Part shown: positions 34,801-46,608 of the stretch, one piece after another
Layout: every line of letters starts with the position of its first letter
How positions within the stretch are numbered: the stretch's first letter is position 1
Origin: Hexactinellida sp. DTS-2022
Lineage: Eukaryota; Porifera; Hexactinellida
Direction: 5' to 3'
DNA: 64,000 bases
Assembly (NCBI GenBank): GCA_028753945.1
Contig: JAPNXP010000002.1
Span: 7,688,001-7,752,000, forward strand
Made by a program: the position numbers and the translations under genes
Notes under the pieces: model-generated
What the model saw: the letters and a program-made list of their open reading frames with translations, nothing else
Databases searched by the model: none
Told to the model about the DNA's origin: nothing

Positions 34801-35299
34801 CCAAAAGTAGTTGAACAACAGGAATTTTATTGCACAGACAAAACTCGTCTGGTAAATTATTAACGGCTATCTAAACTATTCTGAAATGACTTAGATATCT
34901 TATTATAGATATACATTACAATTTATTGCGATTTCTATTAAATTTGAAAATTACCACCAAAGGGCACAAGTGTTTCTGCCACGTTCCACTTGTGGCATAA
35001 GTGGCACAAATGGAAATGTGGCTGATCACAGTAGATAATATTCGGATTGATTTAAATTATTTACTTAGAGAAATTTAACCATGTGGAATTCAAATCCGCT
35101 AACAGAATTAAAATATCAACATTGTATCTTTATGATCAATAATTAATTATTTAATTTGCTAATTAGATATTTAATGAGTTTTACGCCTCAATAAAATTCT
35201 AAATTCAAAGATTTTGCTGTTATATTAAACTTTATATATCGTTTCAGGTTAATAACTATTTTGTAGCATCTAGTAATGTTATTATGCTGTATAACCTCA

Positions 35300-35440
35300 A
35301 TTGTATGAATACAAATTATTGCTGTTCAAATACAGTAGTCGGTTAGTGTATATTGGAGAAATGAGCATAATTTAGTCAAAACAAAGTAGACTACGACAAG
35401 CAATACACTAAGTGGACAGTCTATGTTAGAGAAATAAACT
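35300..35440 (+). repeat. Diverged satellite monomer copy plus shared flank
   Basis: GGTTAGTGTATATTGGAGAA, TTTAGTCAAAACAAAGTAGA and ACAAGCAATACACTAAGTGG-ACAGTCT match the 116-bp monomer; ACAAGCAATACACTAAGTG is shared exactly with array units at 62050 and 63450. Confidence 0.65.
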
Positions 35441-36289
35441 TAAGAACTGTTCTTTTCAGAACTTCTCTGCTAATCTCAACTGTTCAGACTCTGTCCCAAA
35501 TCTACCTGACACCTTTCTGACTTGAGAGTTCCTGCTTATGTGTGAGTCTTTCCTAATATGCACTTGCCTTTATTATCTCTGTTTTATCTACCATGGCCAC
35601 GAATCACCATTGCATTTGTATATTCTTTACTAGTTTTAACAGTGCAGTGTTTTATGCAATATTATTACCCTCAGGAGTTTGATTTTGCTGTGTTTATCAG
35701 CCCTCCTTCCCCAAAGCCTGTATCTTTCCATTCTGACGATTTGATATATTGAAAATACTTTATATCCAATATTTTTGTTGTCACCCCAAATTTATTGTTT
35801 CATCCAGTTTAATTCAATTTCCTTCATTTGCACTGGCATATTTTTCAAAAATTTCCATTTTTGTTTCTTTTTGATCAATATACAATCTTTTCTAGCCTTT
35901 GAAAAATAGCCTTGAAAAACAATAATACATTCTGTCACCTCTTATGTATACCTTTTATTCTTGTCAGCTGTTAATGGTTTGTTATTCAAGTCCTTGTAAG
36001 TAATTTATATATTACTTTTTTCGTTATTGCTAAATTAATTAAATATTGATCAAGTTTCATCACTTCCATTCATCGAAATTTTTGTGATTTGTTGTGTTCT
36101 CCTATTTATCTTCAATTTAGTTAATATTTAGAATTGTGTATTCCAAATCCCGCAATCAAGTTGGCACTTTAGCTTCCTGGTATATATATACCAGGAAGCC
36201 TATTAATGTTTTGCATTCCGCTTTAGAAGTGTAGTTATGACAACCCCAATTTAATTGTAGTCTAGATTTTTCTTTTATCGTTTAAACTG
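35441..36289. other. AT-rich interval, one perfect palindrome
   Basis: No gene recognised; the 64-codon frame at 35558-35752 has no family features. The hairpin at 36172-36199 is listed separately. Confidence 0.45.
36172..36199. repeat. Perfect 28-bp palindrome
   Basis: GCTTCCTGG, TATATATATA, CCAGGAAGC: an uninterrupted self-complementary sequence that could extrude as a cruciform. No role apparent. Confidence 0.9.
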
Positions 36290-36409
36290 CAGGGGTCGGC
36301 AAACCATTGAGCCTGCGGACCTGATTGGGTAATTTACCCCATTAGTCAGGCCAAGCGATTTACCATCCTTTGGTCTTACTCGTGCTTTTCCATTGTAGAA
36401 TTGTAAAGG

Positions 36410-36512
36410 TTCAGATATACTCTACAAAATCCCAAAATTTCGATAAAAACCCAATCTATGGTAAATCTCGTTTTTATTGCATTTTCGGATTGTGTGGATA
36501 TCCATGTGGACT
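36410..36512 (-). repeat. Dispersed repeat Q, copy interrupted by hAT element H
   Basis: ACTCTACAAAATCCCAAAAT and TCGTTTTTATTGCATTTTCG match the reverse complement of 43700-43815. Q resumes after H at 39825 (TGTGGACTCTCACGAAATG), so H sits inside Q. A hAT-like end (CAGGGGTCGGCAAACC) at 36290 lies upstream without a partner. Confidence 0.75.
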
Positions 36513-36617
36513 CAGTGCCGGATTTAGGGTGTTGTGGGCTTAGGGCTTTTATATTTTTGGGCCTATTTTTATGTGCTATATTTTTCTAATCACAGTCCCT
36601 ACTTTACATATTTAACC

Positions 36618-37299
36618 GTAGACTGCCTAATCGCCACACAGTGTGGCAGTGCCAAAGAACGTAGTAAATATACTCCAAATTTCAAAAGATTACCGATTTA
36701 GACATATTTTTATATACTCTATCGATTTCAATCAAAAAAAAGTGTATTTGAAATTTCAATATGATGACATAGCATAAAAGTGTCATCTGCCACTTGAATG
36801 CCACCTCATTAAGAACTAATAAAATTCAAACTTTGGCTGTGCAAAACATGTTAGTTATGGAATTTAATGTATAGACCCTTTTTAAATGTTTTACTCGTAT
36901 ATTTATCGAGTTGTGGGACATATTGGAATTTTCGGACTTTTTATCGTCATCCATGGTTCAAAAAAACATAATTTAATGGTTTTAATTTATTGATGTAGAT
37001 TTAGAAGTATGCATCCGAATCGTTTGAAATATGTTATCCAAAATGGAATATGAAGGCTCCACATGATGTAGTTTTCAAAGTAAGACTAACTTCCTTTATT
37101 CTCAGGATATTTCGTTACAAAGAGAAATTGTTTGTCACCATTTTTTTGACAAAATATTGAACAAAATTTTGTAAAAAATATTATATGTTGACAAAATAAG
37201 AATGTCTAGATGTCTTTTGAATATAAAAGTTCATTCTTTTTAATCAAAACATTTGTAGTGAATTAGATGTTCATGAAAAAGCTTTCGGCAGTATTCAGT
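36618..37299 (+). mobile_element. TTAA element family B, diverged copy B5
   Basis: CCGTAGACTGCCTAATCGCC at the left, TTCGGCAGTATTCAG at the right, TTAA on both sides (36614-36617, 37300-37303). The length (682 bp) equals the family, but the interior is much diverged, implying an old subfamily. Confidence 0.7.
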
Positions 37300-37969
37300 T
37301 AAGGTTAAATTACCCCACGTGAATGAAAATCTTGTATTAATCTGTAATTGATAGAAATAGATACCTATACGATACAAAGCAATAAACCAAAAAGAAAATG
37401 TCCCTATCTATTATACTTTTTATTTTTTGTCGGTTTCAAAATTTTGCTAATACAAATCTCCCATAGGGCGATTTCCAAAAGTGTTGGTCGATATTATGCG
37501 GTAATTTGGCAATGCGGCCAACAATGTTTGTTATCAGAATCAAGATTTAAAGATTATAAGCGTACGGAGTTGGTAGACGGTTTAAATTTTTGAATTATGA
37601 CTTGGAATTATTTTTTTCAAACATTTTCTCAAATTTCTCATAAAAAGGTGACCTTTTTATCCATTTTTTGGTTCCAAAAGGTCGCAATATTTTTTATTTA
37701 GATCTTATCAAAATTCTATACCGCCCACCAACCGCCCATAACGATGATCTATCTGATAGATCACACAGTACAGGTCTTTAGGAAATAATGATCTTGCAAA
37801 CCACACACTTATCTTGTTGAGTCTGAAGAAATCCCCCCTATGGGACTTTTGTATTACTATAAAACTGCATGCCCCATAAAATAAAATTTATAAAAGATAA
37901 TCAGATTTCGTTTTCAGTTTCGATATAGCTATAGTGGCTTCTATCATATATGTGAAAATCAATTCTTAA

Positions 37970-39411
37970 GGTTAAATTACGGCAGATTCGGGCAAAAAAA
38001 CACATAAATTTCGTTTTGAAGTAGGTGTTTGATTTTCACATATATGTTAGAAGACATTATAGGTAGATCCAATCTGAAGACAAAATTACATTATCTTCTA
38101 TAATCTCGAATTTATGGGCCGTGCAGTTTTATGCTAATACAAAAGTACCCTAGGGGGATTTCTTAGGACTCCACTTGATAGAAAAGTGGTTTTGGGAATC
38201 AATATCTGTTATAGACATATTCTGAGCTATGTATCTCATAGATCATCGTTATGGGCGGTTGGTGACTGGTTTAGAATTTTGATTTGACCTATTTCAAAAA
38301 AATTGCGACCTTTTGAAGGCAAAAAAATGAATAAAGTGTCACCTTTATATGCGATATTTTATGAAATGTATGAAAAAAAAAATTTGGAGTCTTAATTCAG
38401 AAATGTAAACCGTCTACCAACTCCGTACGCTTATAATATTTCAATATTGATTCTGATAACAAACATTGATGGCCGCATTGCCAAAACACCGCATAATATC
38501 TACCACTACTTTTGGAAATCGCCCTATGAGAGATTTGTATAAGCCAAATTTTGAAACCGACAAAAAATAAAAAGTATAATGGATAGAGACATTTTCTTTT
38601 CGGTTTATTGCATTGTATAGTACAGGGATATATTTCTCACAATTACAGATTGATACTAGAAATTTCATTCACCTGGGGTAATTTAAGGTTAAATTACGGC
38701 AGATTCACCCAAAAAGCACATGAATTTAGTTTTGAAGGTGGGAGTTTGAATTTCACATATATGATGGAAGACATTATAGCTATATCGAAACTGAAAACGA
38801 AATCTAATTATCTTCCATAAATTCGAAATTATTGGGCTTGCAGTATTATGCTAATACAAAAGTCCCATAGGGGGATTTTTTCAGACTCCACCTGATAAGT
38901 GTGTGATTTGCAAGATCATTATTTGCTAAAGACCTGTACTGTGTGATCTATCAGATAGATCATCGTTATGGGCGGTTGGTGAGTGGTTTACAATTTTGAT
39001 AAGATCTAAATAAAAAATATTGCGACCTTTTGGAACCAAAAAATGAATAAAAAGGTCATCTTTTCATGCGAAATTTGATAAAATGCTTGATAAAAAAAAT
39101 TCCAAGTCATAATTCAAAAATGTAAACCGTCTACCTACTCCGTACGCTTATAATCTTTAAATATTGATTCTGAAAGCAAACATTGATGGCCGCATTGCCA
39201 AATTACCGCATAATATCTACCACCACTTTTGGAAATCGCCCTATGGGAGATTTGTATTAGCCAAATTTTGAAACCGACAAAAAATAAAAAGTATAATAGA
39301 TAGGGACATTTTCTTTTTGGTTTATTGATTTGTATCGGATAGGTATATATTTCTCACAATTACAGATTAATACAAGAACTTTCATTCACGTGGGGTAATT
39401 TAACCTTAACC
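37970..39411 (+). mobile_element. TTAA element family A, copy A4, nested in A3
   Basis: TTAA at 37966-37969 and 39412-39415. Starts GGTTAAATTACGGCAGATTC. Its right end CTGGGGTAAT-TTAA is broken by A5; the final CC lies at 39410-39411. Confidence 0.88.
38687..39405 (+). mobile_element. TTAA element family A, copy A5 (719 bp), nested at the end of A4
   Basis: TTAA at 38683-38686 and 39406-39409. Intact and very similar to A6 (59171-59890), suggesting recent movement. Starts GGTTAAATTACGGCAGATTC, ends GTGGGGTAATTTAACC. Confidence 0.9.
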
Positions 39412-39471
39412 TTAACTTCAAAACGAAATTTATGTGGTTTTTTGCATGAATCTGCCGTAATTTAACCTTAA

Positions 39472-39676
39472 CCGTAGACTGCCGGAGTGATTTTCAGGAA
39501 AATATCATACCCTGTATTTCATTGTATATAATATTTAGAACCTATTAATTTGAAATCCAACAAGAGTACAATAATATCTCAACTTGCTAGAATTTTTGAA
39601 ATATTTACTGGAGGATTTCGAAAAAAGGTGGTGACACATACTTTCTCTATAAATCGATATAACGCCGATAACATGA
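39472..39676 (-). mobile_element. TTAA element family B, truncated copy B6
   Basis: CCGTAGACTGCCGGAGTGAT after TTAA (39468-39471), follows family B in reverse to ATATAACGCCGATAACATG, then stops matching; the remainder is H sequence. Confidence 0.75.
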
Positions 39677-39832
39677 TTCATTATATTTTGAAGTTCTGTG
39701 GGAAGAAACTAGTTTCTACTCCAAAATCAATCCCATTTCCAGGCCAAGTTGACCTAAACTGGGCCTAAGAATGAAGTGGGCCTAGGGCTTTAGCCCGAGC
39801 AGCCCTATGGTAAATCCGCTACTGTGTGGACT

Positions 39833-40484
39833 CTCACGAAATGTGGTTAATATATTTAGGCGCCATTTAATGATGACACCACAAATATACAAAAATATAC
39901 AATTCGAGTCAAGAACTACAAGAAAATGAAAATAATTTGCTAATACACTTAGTATACATTTTCCGAATATATAATGTGTATGAATATGTATAAACCAGCA
40001 ATTATATTATTATATACGTTTTATGGACTGAAGTAGTAATGTGTAACTCGGATACTACTTGTAATTTTGAATGTGGTTGCCTAATAATTTTTAAAAATAT
40101 TCAGAATGTCGCCATTTTGTGATTTAGTAGCCTTTGGGGTATGAAATATATCCCTATTTAGTATTCCTATCATAAAATTACTAGAAAGTAGGAAGAAAAT
40201 GAAATTTAAATAGTTCAAATAAGGAAAACGTAATCATTGATAGAGAACAGTTGCAAAAGCCTTACATCGGCAAGTGAAGCATGCATGAATCAAATAGGTG
40301 CAGCATATATTGAAAGTGGATATAAATGAAAAGGATAAAATATAGTGAATTTGTACATAATTTATTCTATCCCTAACCATAGATGCAATTTGGTTTAATT
40401 AGATCCACGAATATGTCCTACAGTTTGACAGACACATACTCACTAGTTAGGATTAAATGAAGAGTCTTGATTAGATTTATTTTT
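39833..40484. other. AT-rich interval, no gene recognised
   Basis: Remainder of repeat Q near its left side, then unassigned sequence up to the coiled-coil exon. No motifs stand out. Confidence 0.45.
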
Positions 40485-40816
40485 TTATGAATCCTTGCTA
40501 ACATAGTTAGTGATGGAGTTTTGAAATGAATTAAGTTTGGATCCAAAAGAAGTTTCGAGTTTTGCTATACTCTCTTTGAGTGATTTCGTTTCAGTTTCAT
40601 ATTTGACATAAACTTTCAGCAGTTCAAGATCTTTGCATTTAATTCCTTTTCGAGGATTTCCCACTTCATTTTCAAAATCACTGACCGTTTTTTCGAGGTC
40701 CTCAATCCTTCTTTGCAGTTTAATTAAGATACAATCGTGAGATTTTTTCAAAATAATAGTCGAACATTCTCTGGCAATAATAGACACCGAATGAGTGCTA
40801 CAAGGGCGTTTGATCC
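40485..40816 (-). CDS. Terminal exon of an unidentified coiled-coil protein
   Basis: Acceptor TCTCTTTAG|GG places the exon start at 40816; two bases of a split codon, then 109 open codons to TAA at 40485-40487. It begins IKRPCSTHSVSIIARECSTI, then a coiled coil (LIKLQRRIEDLEKTVSDFEN; VKYETETKSLKESIAKLETS) and ends NSITNYVSKDS. Regular heptads, no stops and a good acceptor favour a real exon over chance in such AT-rich DNA. No conserved catalytic motif seen. The upstream exon would lie beyond MITE M2. Family unknown; could be a LINE ORF1-like piece. Confidence 0.5.
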
Positions 40817-41011
40817 CTAAAGAGAGTAATTTACAGTTAGCAACTTAAGAATGCCTTGAAATTCCACATAAAATAATCAAGTTTGTTATATGGAAAAACA
40901 GATGTAGAGATTGTAATAGAAAGTTGTTCTAAAACACTAATTCATATGGATGTTCGCATAAGGCAAAAAATTATAGTCTCAGCTTATCCATTGTTTACTG
41001 TAGAACACTTA

Positions 41012-41270
41012 CCGTATTTATTCGAATAGTAGCCTAGGCGATTATTGTTTTTTAGGCAAATTTCTGACCAATAATTTTTGTGACTTTTCGAGAATATCAC
41101 ATGTTGATACAATTTATTTAGCATAGTCGGTTGATAATCGTATTGCGACTAATATTAGATTATGAAATTTACTCAGGGTACCTGTAGTAAATTTCTATTT
41201 GCAAATTTGGGGGGCTATTATTGGAGGTAGGCGATTATTCGAATAGGGGCTACTATTAGAATAAATACGG
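41012..41270. mobile_element. TA MITE family M, copy M2 (259 bp)
   Basis: CCGTATTTATTCGAATAGTA at the left, complementary CTACTATTAGAATAAATACGG (inverted, one mismatch) at the right, TA at both sides. It probably lies in the intron upstream of the exon at 40485-40816. Confidence 0.88.
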
Positions 41271-41502
41271 TATAAAGAGTACATGGTGAAACAACCATTG
41301 AAATTTCCAATTAATTAACAAATAGTTTTTTTTATTTAAATTTTTTTAAATTTCGCTAATATTCAATTCCTATGCCCTAGTGGGTTTGCCCAACATTCCC
41401 CCAGAAATGTATATACAACGTATCAAATTGAAACTTTTTCTATCGTATATTTCATGAATAGATCTGAGATTTGTCGGGTTGCATAAGCTCTATCAATTTT
41501 AA

Positions 41503-42196
41503 GGCCAAACTATACTCAAGAATGACATTTGAGATTAGGTTGTTTTTGGATAGTAACCCATAAAGTAAACTAGCATTAAAATTTTCAGCTGAATCTGAGT
41601 CATACTTTTAACGTTGCACCCTTTTTAGAGATTAGGAATGTGTCTATCATCATCAAAAGGTCATTTTTAAAATGGACGATCATAACTTTTGGTCTAGATT
41701 TCACAAATTTGGTTCAACATGTTTGAAACCAAGTGTAAATGAATGAATACATATGTACCTTTATAGAAACACGAATATTTAATATTTTGGCTCGAAACTT
41801 TCAGAGTTACAGCACTTTGAAGTCAAACTTCGACCCCAAAACTACGAAAAAGTGACGTTTGTCAGTTGAAATCCGACCTCAAAGTGCTGTAACTCTGAAA
41901 GTTTCGATCCAAAATATTAAATATTCGTGTTTCTAAGAAGGTACATATGTATTCATTCATTTACACTTGGTTTCAAACATGTTGAACCAAATTTGTGAAA
42001 TCTAGACCAAAAGTTATGATCGTCCATTTTAAAAATGACCTTTTGATGATGATGGACACATTCCTAAGCTCTAAAAAGGGTGCAACGTCAAAAGTAAGAG
42101 TCAGATTCAGCTGAAATTTTTCATGCTAGTTTACTTTATGGGTTACTATCCAAAAACAACCTAATCTCAAATGTCATTCTTGAGTATAGTTGGGCC
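41503..42196. mobile_element. Fold-back TTAA element F2 (694 bp, arms ~335 bp)
   Basis: TTAA at 41499-41502 and 42197-42200. The left arm (from GGCCAAACTATACTCAAG) and right arm (to CTTGAGTATAGTTGGGCC) are nearly perfect inverted repeats over their whole length, meeting near 41850 (TGACGTTTGTCAGTTGAAAT). Internal phrases (TTTTTGGATAGTA, TTTGAAACCAAGT) recur in F1, so F1 and F2 are one family. Long hairpins may yield double-stranded RNA if transcribed. Confidence 0.92.
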
Positions 42197-42515
42197 TTAA
42201 AGGTTTTATTTTAAATTAAGAAAACCTCTAACAAAAAGCCCCTCTTTTCTTGGATATTCATGGAATTTGTGCCAATTAGGTAACAAAATGTGAAGAATGC
42301 ATCGAAATGGTTAAACAACCAGACAAATCACAGATCTGCTCATAAACTATACGAGAGAAAAGGATTTAAGTTTCAGGTATATTCTAGAGCACTTCTACCA
42401 AATATATTTACCCGAATTAATTAAAATTTTACAGCGGATTAAATTCATCTTCTAGTTGGCAAAAATGCAATAATATTCGAACTAGGTAACTCAGAGAAAT
42501 TTTTATCTTCTATAA
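42197..42515. other. Short interval without recognised gene
   Basis: Nothing recognised between F2 and the hAT MITE. Confidence 0.4.
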
Positions 42516-43088
42516 CAGTGGTTCTCAAACTGTGGTACGCGTACCACTGGTGGTACGCGAGCTCCTTTCTAGTGGTACGCGGAGCTATAGGCGGAGGGAG
42601 GAGGAGTCAGGGGAACTAGGAACGACTTTTTTCAGCCATTTGAATTGTTGGCAGTATATTGTTGATATTATTCACACCGTCAATATCTTCAATTCTCTAA
42701 TGTTGCTAGACTACACATTCTAATCAATTGTATTATGTTTTTGTTAGCAATTTATGCTTCCTGCAGGTAGATTACTAGTTAACATTAACTCTGCAAAAAA
42801 TCCTGGCGATATACTCCCAAACCCCTTAGGTCGCTCGCTACGCTCGCTGCTTGTTCATTTGACCGCGCAGAGACTTTCTCCTAGCTACGCCCTTGAGAGG
42901 GGGTAGATCATTATACTTTAAAAATGCATCAAAATTTAGATGTTATTAAATACAATGGAAATGTACATTAGTACAATTTGCTGTACGTCGTTTTCAGGGG
43001 TGTTTTCTAATATCGATCATTATGGTGGTACGCGGAGACCTACTATTTGATGAAGTGGTACGGGCTGTGAAAAGTTTGAGAACTACTG
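42516..43088. mobile_element. Charlie-type hAT MITE (573 bp)
   Basis: Ends CAGTGGTTCTCAAACT and AGTTTGAGAACTACTG, TSD TTCTATAA at 42508-42515 and 43089-43096. Interior carries repeated GGTACGCG motifs near both ends (GTGGTACGCGAGC; GTGGTACGCGGAG). Termini of this form are characteristic of the hAT-Charlie group. Confidence 0.93.
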
Positions 43089-43096
43089 TTCTATAA

Positions 43097-43714
43097 AATC
43101 GTATTTTGCGGAACGGATAAGATTTTTCCTGTTAAAGATTAAGAGTAGATTGTTGTTGCATTGCATGGAGAAACTTCGAATCTCTCATATGAGTGCAATA
43201 ATTATTTTAATCACTAATGAGTCCAATTTTTCATCAATAAATGTGGACATCACTTTTTTCATCATCACTAATTAATAAAAATAGAAAGAAGAGTCACAAA
43301 TGAAATCGCTGCACTCATATAATAGAACTAATTGTGAGCTGTCCAAATCCGTTGAGATATTGTTTCTAGGTGGTATATGAGTCATAATATGACTTCCGCA
43401 ATGGCAATAATTATGTTAGGAGATAGCGGGGTTTGAAAAAAAGTGTCCCATATGGAAGTGGCTTAGGTAAATGACACTAAAAGTCTCTATCATTGAAATC
43501 TTTCAATATTTTTCTATAAGATTTGAAATTAAGATGCGATATATGCTGTTCTATCCAAATATATGATCAAACATATATTTGGCAATGTCTAGAAATTATC
43601 AAGTTTCTAGGGTATACTGCAACCGGCAACCAATTCCAGAACCCCTACGTTTTATTCGATTCGCGAGGAGAGTCAAACTTCAGAAATAATCGGAATTTTC
43701 TTAGAGATTCCGTG
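43097..43714. other. Interval without recognised gene
   Basis: An open frame of 104 codons (43523-43837, +) runs into repeat Q and has no family signature; I do not call it. Confidence 0.4.
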
Positions 43715-43830
43715 AGAGTATACATGGGTATCCACACAATCCGAAAATGCAATAAAAACGAGATTTGCCATAGTTTAGGGCAATATAGAAATTTGCGATT
43801 TTGTAGAGTATACCTGAACCATAGTCTACA
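43700..43830 (+). repeat. Dispersed repeat Q, uninterrupted copy
   Basis: CGTGAGAGTATACATGGGTA, CACACAATCCGAAAATGCAA and AAAACGAGATTTGCCATAG correspond to the two halves of Q flanking element H, giving a paralogous empty site. Confidence 0.75.
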
Positions 43831-44109
43831 TAAGTAAAGGCCTGGATCGTCGCGATCTCGGGGGTTTTAACTTGAGTCTAAACGGCTCCAATTATAAAAA
43901 TTGATAAAGCATTAAGTTTCCTGTCTCCAAATATGATTTTTAGCATATAGGGGTACCATATGCCATCCGTCAAGAATTGAGGTTTTCACTCAAAATTTCT
44001 CACACCTAGACAAGTTATGACGTCATTGTCACATTTCGAGAACCCTGAAAAGTCACTTGATCGCACATAATTCCCCACTCTTAGAGATAAAAATATGAAA
44101 ATTTAATGG

Positions 44110-44486
44110 AACATGTACATTAATCTGTTGATGATGCATATAGAAATACAAAAAATATGCAGATCAGAATTTCTAGCCCATTATCAACTGGTTTTGGCTA
44201 TATATGCTAAACAATGACATATTTCTGCATATTAATGTTAGTTTATATACATAAAGTATATAAGTGCACGAAATAGTACATATAAAACCAAAGAAATGTC
44301 AATTGAGATAATAAAAAAGCTACATCATCAATAATGACGTCACCAAATTGACATTTTGAAGACTTTGTAGAATATTTTTTTAAAAATTTCACTTCTCACA
44401 TAATTTTATGATACATTAGCTTCATTTCACAGTTCAAACTCTCATTTCAATTTTGTAACAAAAACCCTAAAATTTCACCCAAAACA
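44110..44486 (-). mobile_element. TTAA element family C, 3' fragment C5
   Basis: TTAATCTGTTGATGATGCAT, CCCATTATCAACTGGTTTTG and AATAATGACGTCACCAAATT track C3 14375-14751 closely, ending AAACATCC then TTAA. The left part of C is absent. Confidence 0.8.
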
Positions 44487-44801
44487 TCCTTAACGCTAAC
44501 ACCAAGTAGTATTTTTTGAAAATTCGGAAATTTCAAATTTAAATAGTTTTTTTTAATATTTTTAATACTTGCGTGGGTACAAGGAATCATTTCTAAATGT
44601 TATCTATATCATAGCGAAGACTTATTAGACTTAGTTACATTACCTGTAACACCCCTTTGTTATAGTTTTTCTTCTTACATTTATTTGCTCAAAGTTTTCT
44701 AAAAATAATTATTTTGACAAACTTCATTATCTTCAACAATTTTTTAGCTCGGGGATCTATAAAGTTATAAACTAACAATTGGTATCTAGTTAATATACAT
44801 A

Positions 44802-45058
44802 CCGTATTTATTCGAATAGTAACCTCTATTCGAATAATCGCCTACCTCCAATAACGCCTCCCTAAAGTAGCAAATAAAATGTATTACTGCTAACAGGAGT
44901 AAACATTTATATCTGATATAATTCACAATACGAATATCAACCGATTATCAGAAATAAATTGTAATAAAATGTGATATTCTAGAAAATGCTCAGAATTATT
45001 GGTCCAAAAATGGAGTAAAAAACAAGTAATCACCTAGGCACTATTCGAGTAAATACGG
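44802..45058. mobile_element. TA MITE family M, copy M3 (257 bp)
   Basis: CCGTATTTATTCGAATAGTA to CTATTCGAGTAAATACGG with TA flanks. Very similar to M4 (49051-49303), for example TGTATTACTGCTAACAGGAG in both. Confidence 0.88.
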
Positions 45059-45247
45059 TATACATCAGTATTTTCGTGGAAGGATCCTCGAAGATACCTC
45101 ATATTCTGAATTTTATAACATTTAATTTGTCAAAAAGCTTGAATTTCGGCCAAAAGCGGCGGATAATAAATTTATAACCCAAATTCCGAAGAATATTATT
45201 TTATTGAATGATTACAATCGATAGGTTTATAGATACTATAGTTTTAA

Positions 45248-45950
45248 GGCCTCTGACCTTCTGGAATATGGCCACAGGACCCCTAATTTTTTATGTTAAA
45301 ATCCATTAGATTATTGTATTTTGCTATATAATCAAAACAAAGTTTGACTCTCTAGCTCATATAGTTTCCAAGTTACAGCAAGGTATGTGAATTTGGAACT
45401 AAATGACGAATCATTGTATTTAACATTAATTGAGAATTTTCTATTCACTTTAATTTCCAGGAAAATTGGGTAGCTATCAATGCGATGTTAGTGCCAATAT
45501 AGTTAGAACTAACTAGCTACCTCGACGTAACAGAGCGTTTTAATTGATATCGTGTTTACTTTCAACACTGTCGTAATGATAAGTTGGAATTTCTCACCTT
45601 TGAAAAAAATTCCACAAAGTCATTGATGTAGTATTGAAAGTAAACAAGATATCAATTAAAACGCTCTGTTACGTCGAGGTAGCTAGTTAGTACTAACTAT
45701 ATTGGCACTAACATCGCATTGATAACTACCCAATTTTCCTGGAAATTAAAGTGAATAGAAAATTCTCAATTAATGTTAAATACAATGATTCGTCATTTAG
45801 TTCCATATTCACATACCTTGCTGTAACTTGGAAACTATATGAGCTAGAGAGTCAAACTTTGTTTTGACTATATAGCTAAATAGAATAATATAGTGGATTT
45901 TAACATAAAAAATTAGGCGTTCAGTAGCCTATTCCAGAAGGTCAGAGGCC
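45248..45950. mobile_element. Fold-back TTAA element G1 (703 bp, arms ~340 bp)
   Basis: TTAA at 45244-45247 and 45951-45954. Left arm begins GGCCTCTGACCTTCTGGAAT and right arm ends with its complement; inner stems such as ACAGAGCGTTTTAATTGATA are perfectly mirrored, centre near 45600. Sequence unrelated to F2 beyond the GGCC start, but the same architecture. Confidence 0.92.
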
Positions 45951-45954
45951 TTAA

Positions 45955-46608
45955 TTGATTTCCCTATCTGATATTAATTAGATTCATAGTATTATGGGTT
46001 TAGAAAAAAATAGATTCGAAGTATTGTATCCATGGCACCAGAAACATGCATTTTATAAAATCTTGCTAGAAATATGAACGAAGTCAGATATGTTAGTTTC
46101 TAAAAATACATGCTATAGTAACCTATAGTGGGTGGGAGATTGTTTTATTTGATTGGACTATATGTGTAGACATGTTTCTTGCTTACAATACAAAAACTAA
46201 TGGGTGGTAGCGTTAAAAAAAAGATTTTTCAATCATGTCTTCCATTGATCCTGCTACTTTCATCCTGAACGTTCATTTTGAATGCTTTTTAGATGTATAG
46301 ATGGAAAATACACTCAAATTTTGATTTTCCACTGGTATTGACGGAAATTCATTTTTTTGCAGGAATACGTTCATATTGCATAATTTAATATATCTTGATG
46401 GTCCGAATCGACCCTGAAATATTGAACAAAAACTGAACGACAGTTTTTTAGTTTTTCTGGCTGGTATACCAGGCCTTAATAATTAAACTTCCATTTTTCT
46501 CTATTCTAAAGGTAACCACTTGAATCTGCAGACTTTTTATTCCATAATAGACAATTTTGCTGTTTTTAATTCGTTTTTTTGTACGTTTTAAGTTAATTAA
46601 CGAGATTA
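45955..46608. other. Interval with repeat R and no gene
   Basis: 46488-46570 (complement TTTAGAATAGAGAAAAATGG, GTCTATTATGGAATA) is a copy of the sequence flanking D1 at 49850-49869 and 50250-50325, and holds the intact D1 target site CATAATAG at 46543-46550. The 73-codon minus frame here is not family-like. Confidence 0.5.

Larger units (their letters stand above)
37304..39467 (-). mobile_element. TTAA element family A, copy A3, containing A4 and A5
   Basis: TTAA at 37300-37303 and 39468-39471. A3 runs 37304-37965, is broken at an internal TTAA by A4, and resumes at 39416 (CTTCAAAACGAAATTTATG) to its end GAATCTGCCGTAATTTAACC. Confidence 0.88.
36513..39824. mobile_element. hAT element H (3,312 bp) filled with nested TTAA elements
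   Basis: TSD TGTGGACT at 36505-36512 and 39825-39832; ends CAGTGCCGGATTTA and TAAATCCGCTACTG. H's own sequence is only about 36513-36614 and 39680-39824; the rest is B5, A3, A4, A5 and B6. H itself is therefore a short non-autonomous hAT enlarged by later insertions. Its empty site exists in repeat Q at about 43717-43724. Confidence 0.92.

Noticed and set aside
43523..43837. 104-codon plus frame
   Set aside because: Overlaps dispersed repeat Q, has no family signature, and the other Q copy does not keep the frame.
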